Source: Desulfopila inferna | GTDB taxonomy: Bacteria > Desulfobacterota > Desulfobulbia > Desulfobulbales > Desulfocapsaceae | Assembly (NCBI RefSeq): GCF_016919005.1 | Contig: NZ_JAFFQE010000009.1 | Location: forward strand, 124,001 to 188,000 | Reading direction: 5' to 3' | DNA: 64,000 nucleotides | Part shown: piece by piece, positions 27,019 to 36,287 of the stretch | Layout of the letters: each line of letters begins with the position of its first letter | Numbering within the stretch: position 1 is the first letter of the stretch | Made by a program: the position numbers and the translations under genes | Notes under the pieces: model-generated | What the model was told of the DNA's origin: nothing | Databases searched by the model: none | What the model saw: the letters and a program-made list of their open reading frames with translations, nothing else

Positions 27019-27085
27019 AGTGGAGGGGTTTGGTTTTCCAGGAACTCCCCTGCCTGGTTAATTACAATTACCCTCCACTGTTTTT
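27019..27085 (+). terminator. Long stem terminator with inner hairpin
   Basis: AGTGGAGGG (27019-27027) pairs perfectly with CCCTCCACT (27071-27079) and is followed by G and five T. The 43-base loop contains a second hairpin, CCAGG with CCTGG. It would end the sigma-54 transcript and, read the other way, lies just past glrR. The size is large for a terminator, so an RNA element is possible. Confidence 0.65.
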
Positions 27086-27131
27086 CGACTCCTGCCCATT
27101 CCTGCAGATTCTACCGTCATCCATCCGACAA

Positions 27132-28484
27132 CTATTTGTAATCGGCTACCTGAATATTATATTTCTTGATCTTGTAATGGATTGATCTTCTACTGATATC
27201 GAGAAGTTCGGCAGCACGTTTCTGGACACCGTTTGTCTGCTTGAGAGCACGGATTATGGCCTCTTTCTCGCTTCGCTCAATGGAAAACGACTTGGTTGTC
27301 TCTGCTTCTATTTCGGTCGATTCTTCCGCCACTGCCAGCTGCAGATCATCAGGCAGCAGTTTATTGTTGCGGCACAATACGACACCGGCCTCCAGCGCGT
27401 TCTTCAGTTCTCTGACGTTACCGGGCCATTGATGATTTTCCATCCAGGCGATGGTCTCTTCCGGAATCTCAACCGGCGGCAGGCCCTGCTCGTCGCACTG
27501 CTTTTTCACTAAAAACCGGGCCAGGGCGGCAATATCCTCTTTCCTTTCCCGTAGCGGCGGCACGTTGATAGTGATCACCCGAAGCCGGTAGTAGAGGTCC
27601 TGCCGGAAATTGCCTTCCTTTATCTCCAGGGGTAAATCTGCATTGGTGGCCGAAACCACACGACAATCAACAGATATCTCCTTAATTGCCCCGACTCTTC
27701 GTATTTTTCTTTCTTCAAGGAAGCGCAGTAATCTGCTTTGCATTTCCGAGGAAATATTTCCTATTTCGTCAAGAAAGAGAGTGCCTCCATCGGCAGCTTC
27801 TATCAAACCAGGCTTATCTTGTACCGCATTGGTGAAAGCACCCCGCATATGACCGAACAGCTCACTCTCCAGGATTCCCGGGGGTGTGGAACCGCAATCC
27901 ACCACCATATATGCAGCTCCCCGCCTTGAGGAATGGTTGTGAACCGCTTTGGCGATGCATTCCTTGCCGACCCCGCTCTCACCAAGGATCAGAACATTCA
28001 CATTGCTGGCGCCGACCTTCTTGGTCATTGTATGGAGCTCCTGCATTACCGGATTAGTACCCCAATAGAAACCATCTTCAAATAACGGCGTTTCCGAGGT
28101 ATCCGGAGGACCTGCATTCTGTTGGAGAGTACTGTTGACCTTAGCTACCAGCTCTTTTCCATCAAAGGGCTTGGAGATGTAGTCGACAGCACCGGCTTTC
28201 ACAGCCATCACTGCATCCGGGATAGTTCCGTAGGCGGTGAGAAAAATAATGGGCAGGAACTGGCTTTGTTTGCGAACTTCCCAGAAAAGGTCCATACCGC
28301 TCATCTCCGGCATTTTCATGTCGGAAATCATCAAATCGACATTTGTCTCTTTGAGAGTTTTCAGAGCGGAAAGGCCGTCGCTGGCTTGAATTACTGAGAA
28401 TCCGGCTGCCGATAGTCTTGCTTCCAAAACTACAAGAATATTGGGATCATCATCGACAACCAGAATTGTTGTCGGAGTGGTCAT
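27132..28484 (-). CDS. glrR: Sigma-54-dependent response regulator, GlrR type
   Basis: A 450-residue NtrC-family activator: receiver domain with phosphoacceptor Asp55 (ISDMKMPEMSG), AAA+ domain with Walker A GESGVGKE and Walker B GTLFLDEIG, and a C-terminal Fis-type helix-turn-helix (KRAAELLDISRRSIHYKIKK). The sigma-54-contacting loop reads GAFTNA instead of the usual GAFTGA. The gene order kinase-lipoprotein-regulator is that of E. coli glrK-qseG-glrR, where the system controls the sRNA gene glmY and responds to envelope conditions. Its start overlaps the lipoprotein stop by four bases (ATGA). Confidence 0.92.
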   Translation of the reverse strand: MTTPTTILVVDDDPNILVVLEARLSAAGFSVIQASDGLSALKTLKETNVDLMISDMKMPEMSGMDLFWEVRKQSQFLPIIFLTAYGTIPDAVMAVKAGAVDYISKPFDGKELVAKVNSTLQQNAGPPDTSETPLFEDGFYWGTNPVMQELHTMTKKVGASNVNVLILGESGVGKECIAKAVHNHSSRRGAAYMVVDCGSTPPGILESELFGHMRGAFTNAVQDKPGLIEAADGGTLFLDEIGNISSEMQSRLLRFLEERKIRRVGAIKEISVDCRVVSATNADLPLEIKEGNFRQDLYYRLRVITINVPPLRERKEDIAALARFLVKKQCDEQGLPPVEIPEETIAWMENHQWPGNVRELKNALEAGVVLCRNNKLLPDDLQLAVAEESTEIEAETTKSFSIERSEKEAIIRALKQTNGVQKRAAELLDISRRSIHYKIKKYNIQVADYK

Positions 28485-29056
28485 GGTTTCCTTTTTTCCT
28501 GTATCTCTTGATCAATGGCTTCCAGAACTGATATCTGGTGCTCAAGCTTTTTGATTGTTTTTTGCAACTCCTCGATTTCCTCCTGATGTTTCTTTATCAA
28601 TTCGCCTTCCTTCTTGGTGGTTACATATCGAATTTCAGGCCTGCATTCAAGCAGATCTACCTGCGCGCTGATGGCGGTGGCCAACATCTTCGGATTTTCT
28701 CCATAGCCGTCTACTTCAACCCCCGGCTCCTGCCATTGTTCCATCATCGCCAGCGCCAGTTCCAATTCATTAGTGTTTTCTGCGGTTATGATGGCAAGAC
28801 TGGCCAGACCATAAACAGCCTGGTTGACATAGAATGGTTTTTCGCTGTTGTTCCGGACCTTAGAGTAAAGTTCTTCAGCCAGCGTGTAATTTCCTGCGAA
28901 AAAGGCATATTCCGCATGGAACAGTGATCCTATTTCAGGATCAGGAACACCTAATCCCTCAAGGGTCTGGATGACACTGCAGCCGGAGAGCCCCAAAGCG
29001 AGCAAAGCTGCCGATAAAAAACAACACAGTGAAACACGAATATTTTTTTTCAACAT
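28481..29056 (-). CDS. qseG: QseG/YfhG-like lipoprotein of the GlrK/GlrR system
   Basis: A 191-residue lipoprotein: starting at ATG 29056 the signal peptide runs to the lipobox LSGC (Cys about residue 26), so it is anchored in a membrane by an acylated cysteine. The mature part is helical, with TPR-like spacing in the middle (FAGNYTLAEELYSKV) and a C-terminal coiled coil (HQEEIEELQKTIKKLEHQIS). Sequence similarity to QseG is not evident to me; the assignment rests on its lipoprotein nature and its place between a GlrK-like kinase and a GlrR-like regulator. In E. coli QseG contacts the kinase, so a sensor accessory role is inferred. Confidence 0.75.
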   Translation of the reverse strand: MLKKNIRVSLCCFLSAALLALGLSGCSVIQTLEGLGVPDPEIGSLFHAEYAFFAGNYTLAEELYSKVRNNSEKPFYVNQAVYGLASLAIITAENTNELELALAMMEQWQEPGVEVDGYGENPKMLATAISAQVDLLECRPEIRYVTTKKEGELIKKHQEEIEELQKTIKKLEHQISVLEAIDQEIQEKRKP

Positions 29057-29178
29057 ACAGCACCACATAATTTGAGCATCAAACAAGTTATTTAGGGAAG
29101 GGTAAGTTGACTCGAAGTTCCCGGATGGCTAAAAACCTATGATACGGGGAATCAGGTTTATTTAGTCGCCGTCAAAGT

Positions 29179-30705
29179 TCAGGCGGCCTTCTTCTTTTCA
29201 TTTATTTCACACGGGAGAGAGCAATAGAACGAGCATCCTTTTTTATTATTATTCTTAACGTATATTTCACCGCCATGGAACTGAATAATTCTCTTGGAAA
29301 TGCTTAAGCCGAGACCTACGCCGTCCATATGATTTCTGGCGTTTTTAGCACGGTAATATTTGCTGAATATTAAAGACTGTTCTTGATCTGTGATTCCGGG
29401 GCCTTGATCTGTAATCTGGTAGACAAGCATATCATTTTTACTCTCCAGAGAAAGCGCTATATCGATCTTTCCGCCTTTTGGAGAAAACTTGATCGCATTC
29501 TCAAGAAGATTAAAAAGAACCTGCTGCAACTCCTTTTTCACACCGATGAGAACGGGTGGATCTGACATTTTATAGAACTTCATTGCCACGCTTTTCGCTT
29601 TGGCAGTCGGTATCAGCCCTCGGGAAACCTCTAAAACGAGATTATTGGGATCGATCAATACAGGAGTGACCTTTCTGGTTTCAGCGTCAAGACGGGAAAC
29701 CTGAAGAAGATGATTCAATAGATCGCTTATACGATAAATTTCCGACTGGGCTATCTCCAGAAATTGAGTTTGCCTCTCATTTACTCCACCCAATACACCT
29801 TCCAGTATCATATTGACGGACTCCCTGATGGAAGACAAGGGCGTGCGGATTTCATGACTGAGAGTGGCTATAAATTCCGAACGCAGCTCTTCCTCTTCCT
29901 TCAGTTGCCGGCTCATATCATTGAAGGCCACGGCGAGTTCACCAAACTCATCTTTACGATCGATATTGATCTCCTCGGTGTCCTTTTCGGAGGAAATGTT
30001 TCTGAGCGCGTGTTTCAGTTCCTTGAGCGGTTGCAATATCGATTTTGAGAGAAAAAGTACGGCAATCAGACCGACGATAATGGTAATTCCCATGCCGATG
30101 AGACCGTTTCGAACACTTAACTTTCCCCGATTGTTGATATCGAACAGCGATTTTTCTATCTCCCGATCGTTAGCCAACCTGGCCGCAGATATGGTTTCAA
30201 GCCAGGTATTAATCTTCCTTTCCGGGGCCCATTTATGATTTCCCGGCGACACACCTTCATCACCATTGCGAATGCTCTGCACATGATCGTTATATTCGGC
30301 GGCTAAGTCCTGCCAGATCGAAGCAACTTTAAATTCAGGAGATTCCAGTGACAATAGTTTTTCCAGGCTCGATTCGAAACTCTCCTGTTCCTCGTAAAAA
30401 TAGTCCAGGTAAATATCTTTATTGAGCAATCGATATTTTTTATCGTTGGCTTCCATACTCAGGAGGCTCTCGTACAACACCTTGGAAATTGCCGATATTT
30501 CATTGTTCTTGCTCACTATACGCTCGGTCACCGCGACAATTTTCTGAGTATTAGTGAACAATATCAAAAGTGTACCATAAAATATCAGCACGAAGACCAA
30601 AAATGCTCCCAGTACCTTCTTGGTAATGCCGAGTTTAAAGTTACCTAATCTTCTCAAATTTTTATGTCCCACTCTGTTGATTAAACTATTCAGGTAATAG
30701 GTCAT
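29179..30705 (-). CDS. glrK: GlrK-like sensor histidine kinase
   Basis: A 508-residue sensor kinase with transmembrane helices near residues 30-52 and ~200-222 around a helical periplasmic domain of ~150 residues, then HAMP (SILQPLKELKHAL), the phosphoacceptor His in TLSHEIRTPLSS and a HATPase domain (LLENAIKFSP, DQGPGI, GVGLGLSISKRI). This helical sensor with no PAS domain fits GlrK/QseE. I use ATG 30705; a GTG 17 codons upstream is possible and neither has a strong Shine-Dalgarno site. The lipoprotein gene follows after 122 bases. Its partner is the GlrR-type regulator. Confidence 0.9.
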   Translation of the reverse strand: MTYYLNSLINRVGHKNLRRLGNFKLGITKKVLGAFLVFVLIFYGTLLILFTNTQKIVAVTERIVSKNNEISAISKVLYESLLSMEANDKKYRLLNKDIYLDYFYEEQESFESSLEKLLSLESPEFKVASIWQDLAAEYNDHVQSIRNGDEGVSPGNHKWAPERKINTWLETISAARLANDREIEKSLFDINNRGKLSVRNGLIGMGITIIVGLIAVLFLSKSILQPLKELKHALRNISSEKDTEEINIDRKDEFGELAVAFNDMSRQLKEEEELRSEFIATLSHEIRTPLSSIRESVNMILEGVLGGVNERQTQFLEIAQSEIYRISDLLNHLLQVSRLDAETRKVTPVLIDPNNLVLEVSRGLIPTAKAKSVAMKFYKMSDPPVLIGVKKELQQVLFNLLENAIKFSPKGGKIDIALSLESKNDMLVYQITDQGPGITDQEQSLIFSKYYRAKNARNHMDGVGLGLSISKRIIQFHGGEIYVKNNNKKGCSFYCSLPCEINEKKKAA

Positions 30706-31155
30706 AATCGTCAAGCCGGCCGAACGACCTGCCACTATGCGGCATGTTTTTTCCACGGCAATACAGAATGCGGCAGAGATTTGAACACAGCGCGTTCAGC
30801 TCTATCTTTGCTCTTCCGGACGATTCGAGGACAGGTAATGCTGACCGGATGGCTACTGAATAATTACTCTTTTTCTCTTATAATTCCAACAACTTCATAT
30901 GATTAAATATACACCGTATTACAACGGCTTATGACATTCTCCGCCCTATTCATAACAAACCGTTGTTGAAATCACAAGTTCTGATATATTCATTTTTTGT
31001 TGGACCCGTCCATCTCGTCAACTTTTATAAGTTTTTAGGTGATATCATTTTTTCAGTATGCTGAATAAGACCGCCTTCACCTTGCCTCTTATACAGCTCT
31101 AATATTGATGGACTCCTAAATCGTCACCATTAACGCTCTCGAATGACCGGATAAA
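30706..31155. other. Divergent intergenic region with composite inverted repeat
   Basis: This AT-rich 450-base space separates glrK (minus) from the Y1 transposase (plus). ACAACGG (30921-30927) and CCGTTGT (30960-30966) are perfect inverted arms, and inside them TTATGA and TCATAA also pair, giving an interrupted hairpin of 46 bases. It could be an operator, or a structure recognised by the neighbouring transposase. No gene is supported here. Confidence 0.4.
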
Positions 31156-32145
31156 ATGGCACGACCACTGCGTATTCAATATCCAGGTGCATTTTATTAC
31201 ATCACCCAATACGGCAATGAAAGGAAAGCCTTTTTTAAGTCGGCGGATGACTATGCAAATTTCCTTGAGATCTTAAAAACATCCATGGCAACGCACAGCA
31301 CAGCCCTCCATGGTTTTGTACTCCTGAAAAACCACTTTCACCTTCTGATCGAAACGCCTCTCGGTAATCTCAGCGAGTTTATGCGCCACCTGAATATAAC
31401 CTATACTGCATATTTTAACAGGATATACCAGCGCAGAGGACATATTTACGCGGGAAGATACAAGAGCATAGTTCTGGAAAAGGACCTTTACCTCCTGCCT
31501 CTGTCGCAGTATCTGCACCTCAATCCCATTATGGTCGGGATGCAAAAGAGGTGCAGCAGATCAAGAAGGAACGCCTTTCTGCCCACCTGGAAATGGAGCA
31601 GCCTTCCCGGTTTCATGGGCACTTATCCCAGGTACCACTTTATCAATCATCAATTGGTCCTGGATTCTTTCGGGGGAGATACTCCGCAGGGTCGACGGAA
31701 ATATACGGAGGCGCTGCTTCAGTTGCCGGGCCACGGTCTTTCGCTGAAAGCGAAAATCATCGACCAATCCATTCTGGGTTCCAGCGCATTTGTAAGGGAG
31801 ATGAAAAAAAGAAGCGGCACAACCTTGCCTCATAAACAGCCCGGAGTTAAAAAGATCGGCCGTTTTCTGGAACAGGAAAAAATTCTCACGGAACTTGAAC
31901 GGGGACTGCACTGCGAGCGTGATCAGCTGCTAAAAATTCCCGGAGACCGACGCAGTATTGCCATGGATATGCTCTATCGCTACGGGGGCCTTACCAATCC
32001 GGCCATCGCCGTTTTAATGAATCTCGACTATACCTCGATCAGCCTTACCCGAAAAAAAATACGGCAGAAACGTCTTCACGACCCTGCCCTCAATGCAGGA
32101 ATGACTCTTCTGGAAACACGCCTGGAACGCTTGAGAAGTCTTTAA
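31156..32145 (+). CDS. REP-associated Y1 (TnpA_REP/RAYT-like) transposase with C-terminal DnaA-like helix-turn-helix
   Basis: A 329-residue single-strand transposase of the Y1/HUH class. The N-terminal domain opens with MARPLRIQYPGAFYYIT, typical of domesticated REP-associated transposases, has the HUH metal motif HFHLLIE (about residue 56) and the YLHLNP segment with the likely catalytic Tyr (~residue 119). The C-terminal extension of ~150 residues ends in a helix-turn-helix resembling DnaA domain IV (DRRSIAMDMLYRYGGLTNPAIA). It is a single intact gene with no insertion-sequence ends seen, as expected for RAYT proteins. Short palindromes elsewhere in the window could be its substrates. Confidence 0.88.
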   Translation: MARPLRIQYPGAFYYITQYGNERKAFFKSADDYANFLEILKTSMATHSTALHGFVLLKNHFHLLIETPLGNLSEFMRHLNITYTAYFNRIYQRRGHIYAGRYKSIVLEKDLYLLPLSQYLHLNPIMVGMQKRCSRSRRNAFLPTWKWSSLPGFMGTYPRYHFINHQLVLDSFGGDTPQGRRKYTEALLQLPGHGLSLKAKIIDQSILGSSAFVREMKKRSGTTLPHKQPGVKKIGRFLEQEKILTELERGLHCERDQLLKIPGDRRSIAMDMLYRYGGLTNPAIAVLMNLDYTSISLTRKKIRQKRLHDPALNAGMTLLETRLERLRSL

Positions 32146-32156
32146 ATCCTGCTTCA

Positions 32157-34631
32157 TCAATGCTCTGCACTCTGCAGGATCTCTTTCAGGGCGGTCTGAC
32201 GATTGCCGGTGTCCTGGCGGCGAACTGCCATTGCCAAGGCCTTGCGGGTGCCGACCAGGACCGCAAGTTTTCGAGCCCGGGTCAGACCGGTGTAGATCAG
32301 ATTGCGGTAAAGCATCTTGAAGTGCTGCGTCAGCACCGGAATAATCACCGCAGCAAACTCACTCCCCTGGGATTTGTGGATGGTGATGGCATAGGCCAGA
32401 TCGAGTTCGACAATATCGTCCTTCTGATATTCCACCTCCCGGCCGTCGGGGAAAAAGGAGATCATCATAGTCAGATTCCGGCTGTCAATCGACTGAATAA
32501 TGCCGATATCACCGTTGAAAACCTGGAGGTCGTAATTGTTCCTCCGATGAATGACCCTGTCGCCACTGCGATAGATGCGCTCACCCACCTGGATCTGGGC
32601 CTTTTCCTGCCCGGCGGGGTTGACGGCCTGCTGAATAACCGTATTCAGATTGGCGGTGCCGAGGGTCCCGCGGGTCATGGGAGAGAGGATCTGAATTTCA
32701 GCATCCCTGCCGTAATACCTGGGTATCCACTCCCGATAGAGCTGCACCACCGACTGCACCGCGGTCAGACCATAATGCAGAGTCGACCATGGATGCACCT
32801 TTTTCAGCAACGCCTTCAGCTCCTCCACCGCATCGCCGGCCCGGCAGAGTCGCTCCAGATCGACATGTCTGAATTTGGCGGGCACTTCAAATTCACTTTC
32901 ATAGGCCGAGGATATCACTTCCGATGTACGGAATTCATAGGGCGTCTCACCGCTATTTAACCCCTCCAGCCGGCTGATACCGAGGTTGACGCCGCGTTTC
33001 ATCCGGCCGACAAAGCTCAGCTGCTCGTTGGTGGCCTGCTCGGAATCGAGAAAAAGACAGTCGGTGTTGTCTTTCCAGATCTGCGGATACTTGAAAGGGG
33101 ATTCGATTCTGGGAATCTCGCCGCGGTTAATCTGGTGGGCGTATTCAACGATGAACGATTCCTTGGCCTGTCGGAACACCTCGGTCAGATGGAAACAGGG
33201 GATTTTTCCGGAATCGATGATATCACGCAGAACATTGCCCGCTCCGACCGAGGGCAACTGGTCGGCATCGCCGATAAAAAGCACGTTGCAGTCCTCGGGG
33301 ACAGCCTTCAGCAGCGAAGCCGTCAGGGAGATATCGAGCATGGAACACTCATCGACAATCAGAAAATCACTCTCCAGAGGCTGTTCTTCATTGCGCAGGA
33401 AGCTGCCCTGCTGCCACTCGAGCAGCCGGTGCAGGGTCTTGGCCTGACGACCGATGACCTCGCCCATACGCTGCGCGGCCCTGCCGGTCGGAGCAGCAAG
33501 CAGGACCTTCTTTTTCATGGACTCGAGCAGCCGTACAATCACCAGGGTGGTAGTGGTTTTGCCGCAGCCCGGACCTCCGGTAAGAACGGAAAAGGGACAG
33601 CCGACGATGGCGGCAACGGCGGCCGCCTGTTCGCCGCTGAGTTGCAGGTCGTACTTTGTGCAATAGCGTTCAATCCACTGTTTCATCCGGACGTCTTCTT
33701 CAGGGGGGCGCCCGGTGAGCCGGTGCAGGCGGGCAGCCACCGTCAACTCGTCGTAGTAGAGGGTCTTGGAATAGTAGCAGATTAACTCCCCTCCCTCACC
33801 ACTGCCCAGCATTCGCAAGCGAAGCTGGTTGTCATCCTCCATGAGCTTGAGCACCGTATCAAGGCGCTCCGCCAGTTTTATTTCCAGCAGTTTTTCCACC
33901 TCTTCACCGATCTGCTCGCGGGTAAGATAGCAATGCCCCTGCTCTCTGCTCGATGCCAGCACGTGCCGGATCGCAGCCATAATCCTCTCTTCACTGTCTT
34001 TGGCCAGGCCTATGCTGAGCGCCACCTCATCCGCTGAAAAGAAGCCGATGCCGTAAAAATCCCGGGCCAGCCGGTAGGGATCTTCGCTGACCATGGTAAT
34101 AGCCCGATCTCCATATCTTTTATAGATGCGCACCGCAAAGAGTGTTGAAATGCCATGGCCCTGCAGAAAGATCATCACCTCACGGATCATGCGGTGTTCA
34201 TACCAGGCCTCCTTGATCATCGTCAGCTTTCCGGAGGCTATACCCGGAACTTCAGTGAGCCTCTCTATCTGCTCTTCAAAAACCGTAAGAGTGTCATGAC
34301 CAAAATGTCGAACTATTCTCCCTGCTGTTTTCGGACCGACGCCCTTGATAAGCCCGGAACCCAGATATTTTTCCAGGGCGCCGACGGAGGCCGGCTTTTT
34401 TTCAAGGGCATTGATTGCCTTGAACTGCCTGCCAAACTGAGGATGGACGGTCCAGGAGCCATGAAATTCCATGGTAGCCCCGGCAAAAACCGTGGTCTGA
34501 TGAACCGTCACCGTCACCGGATCCCCCGGATTGGCATAAGACTGCACCTTGAGCACCGACCAGCCGTTCTCCGGATTATGATAGGTGACGCGCTGGACGA
34601 TGCCCTTCAATGTTTCAGTGATAAATGTCAT
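32157..34631 (-). CDS. recD2: RecD2-type ATP-dependent DNA helicase
   Basis: An 824-residue superfamily 1B 5'-3' helicase of the RecD2/TraA class, which works without RecBC in repair and replication restart. An N-terminal OB-like domain and helix-hairpin-helix region (LGSGLIKGVGPKTAGRI) come first, then Walker A LTGGPGCGKTTTT (about residue 350), Walker B IVDECSML, GDADQLPSVG, and the C-terminal UvrD-like IHKSQGSEF and YTGLTRARK motifs. The length fits RecD2. It is close to convergent with the transposase gene (11 bases apart) and shares no evident operon with the EcsC gene. Confidence 0.94.
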   Translation of the reverse strand: MTFITETLKGIVQRVTYHNPENGWSVLKVQSYANPGDPVTVTVHQTTVFAGATMEFHGSWTVHPQFGRQFKAINALEKKPASVGALEKYLGSGLIKGVGPKTAGRIVRHFGHDTLTVFEEQIERLTEVPGIASGKLTMIKEAWYEHRMIREVMIFLQGHGISTLFAVRIYKRYGDRAITMVSEDPYRLARDFYGIGFFSADEVALSIGLAKDSEERIMAAIRHVLASSREQGHCYLTREQIGEEVEKLLEIKLAERLDTVLKLMEDDNQLRLRMLGSGEGGELICYYSKTLYYDELTVAARLHRLTGRPPEEDVRMKQWIERYCTKYDLQLSGEQAAAVAAIVGCPFSVLTGGPGCGKTTTTLVIVRLLESMKKKVLLAAPTGRAAQRMGEVIGRQAKTLHRLLEWQQGSFLRNEEQPLESDFLIVDECSMLDISLTASLLKAVPEDCNVLFIGDADQLPSVGAGNVLRDIIDSGKIPCFHLTEVFRQAKESFIVEYAHQINRGEIPRIESPFKYPQIWKDNTDCLFLDSEQATNEQLSFVGRMKRGVNLGISRLEGLNSGETPYEFRTSEVISSAYESEFEVPAKFRHVDLERLCRAGDAVEELKALLKKVHPWSTLHYGLTAVQSVVQLYREWIPRYYGRDAEIQILSPMTRGTLGTANLNTVIQQAVNPAGQEKAQIQVGERIYRSGDRVIHRRNNYDLQVFNGDIGIIQSIDSRNLTMMISFFPDGREVEYQKDDIVELDLAYAITIHKSQGSEFAAVIIPVLTQHFKMLYRNLIYTGLTRARKLAVLVGTRKALAMAVRRQDTGNRQTALKEILQSAEH

Positions 34632-34705
34632 CAGGTCTGCGTGGAAATTCTTTGCTGCCGCCTGAATATCAGAAAACAGATGGCGAATCAGGTCGGGTAT
34701 GGGAA

Positions 34706-35521
34706 TTATTGGTAATTGCCGGTCTGGTACTCTTCTCCCTTCAGCGATTTATATATTTCCTCTATTGTTTGCCGGCCATAGATTTTCTCCAGACGCAGGA
34801 TAATAAAATGCCCACGGGCCATATTCTGGAAATGATCAATGAACAGACTGTTAATCACCGCTCCGCCTACTGCTCCGAGAAGCGGCAGTGACTGGGCCGC
34901 CATCTTTTCGGTGACCTGCAGGCCGAAGCGTGAAGAAATCTGCGAGATGACCCTGACCAGAGCGGGTGCGGATTTCTCGGACAGCCCCTTTGCCGCAATA
35001 TACTGTACGGCATCATTGATGGTTTTGGCAAGCCCCGCTCTGACGGCAAAATACCCGGTTTCAGCGCCATCGTCTGCCTCGCTCGGCCCACCCAGAGCAA
35101 ACACCTCGAGACAGGCGACTTTTACCGCCGCATCCTCCAGATCGTGCAGTTCACTGCGGGCAATGTCGGCAATAGACCGCAGCATTACCGTAGTTGAAGC
35201 GGGCAGCTCGACGCTTAACGCGGGTAGTCCCCAGAAACCGCCGGCGGCACCCAGCCCGGCGGCCATAAATTTATGCAGGGTGTTGGCGGCCTGCCTGGTA
35301 TTTTTTCTCCTCAAGGTCAGCAGGGCCGAGTTTACCGCGATTTCAAGAGCCCTCTGCGTGCTTCGATGAACAACATCGGTCCAGTTCCGTGGCAGCAGGT
35401 CGAAGGCCTTTTCTATCGGAGTGCCTACAGCATTGGTAATCTTCACGGCAAGGCCCGGATTCTCCAACAGTGTCCGTGCATATAACAGATCGTCAAGATC
35501 CTGAGGTGATAATTCCGTCAT
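34706..35521 (-). CDS. EcsC-family protein
   Basis: A 271-residue EcsC-like protein, a family first seen beside a Bacillus ABC transporter and of unknown biochemical role. The central Gly/Ala-rich region (AAGLGAAGGFWGLPALSVELP) and the late AAQSLPLLGAVGGAVINSLFI are the recognisable stretches and may insert into or lie on a membrane. ATG 35521 is fixed by the perfect AAGGAGG site before it; the longer frame reads into the leader. It is upstream of recD2 on the same strand, 74 bases away. Confidence 0.85.
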   Translation of the reverse strand: MTELSPQDLDDLLYARTLLENPGLAVKITNAVGTPIEKAFDLLPRNWTDVVHRSTQRALEIAVNSALLTLRRKNTRQAANTLHKFMAAGLGAAGGFWGLPALSVELPASTTVMLRSIADIARSELHDLEDAAVKVACLEVFALGGPSEADDGAETGYFAVRAGLAKTINDAVQYIAAKGLSEKSAPALVRVISQISSRFGLQVTEKMAAQSLPLLGAVGGAVINSLFIDHFQNMARGHFIILRLEKIYGRQTIEEIYKSLKGEEYQTGNYQ

Positions 35522-35802
35522 CACTTTCCTCCTTGTAATTTCCGCCGGGGAATCCATATTTTTCTGAAAAGAGACAGTATCATCACTGTACTTTAATCCA
35601 TAACGGCACTAACGCCAAAAGGAAGAACCGCCACACTAGATAATAAAAACCTGCTGATCCGGGATAAACATCCACAAGTTGGCCAATCTTTTCCTTTAAA
35701 TACAAACCATAACCGGCTATGTTTTGCCGGAAGATCCTACCGTCTCTATTTAAACCATAAACGATTATCTCGAAAAAGAGATACCACGAACTCGGGAGAA
35801 AG

Positions 35803-36270
35803 ATGAAGGGAAACAAACGATTTGCGGATAATCTTGATGTTTTAAAAGACATTTATGAAAAGAGAATGCCCTTCAACAGGCTTTTGGACATTGAAATAAT
35901 CCGTCTTGAGTTGGAGGAAGTCCAGGTTCGTATCGACATGCGGCAGGAGCTGATCGGTAACTTTGTCCGTGAAATCCTCCACGGCGGCGCTATTTCCTCA
36001 GTGCTCGACCTCACCGGCGGGCTTATCGTTTCCGTCAAGCTTCTCAAGCAACTTGAAAATGAAAACGACGAGGAGATAGCACGTTGTATGGCACGACTCG
36101 GTACCATTGATCTTCGCGTTGACTACCTCAGAGCCGGTAAGGGTGAATATTTTATTGCCTCCGGTTCCCTCCTGCGCCAGGGCAACAGGGTGGCGGTCAC
36201 CCGCACCGAACTTCACAACGACAAGAAGTTGCTGATTGCTGCGGGTACCTCGACATACCAGATCGGTTGA
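35803..36270 (+). CDS. PaaI/YiiD-like hotdog-fold thioesterase
   Basis: A 155-residue single-domain hotdog protein. The catalytic-loop pattern NFVREILHGGAISSVLDLTGG, with His-Gly-Gly followed by the helix carrying Asp, is the PaaI signature and suggests hydrolysis of an acyl-CoA. The last third (LRAGKGEYFIASGSLLRQGNRVAVTRTEL) follows the family. GGGAG lies before ATG 35803. It stands alone, divergent from ecsC. The substrate is unknown. Confidence 0.88.
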   Translation: MKGNKRFADNLDVLKDIYEKRMPFNRLLDIEIIRLELEEVQVRIDMRQELIGNFVREILHGGAISSVLDLTGGLIVSVKLLKQLENENDEEIARCMARLGTIDLRVDYLRAGKGEYFIASGSLLRQGNRVAVTRTELHNDKKLLIAAGTSTYQIG

Positions 36271-36287
36271 GATAACCGCAACTGCTG

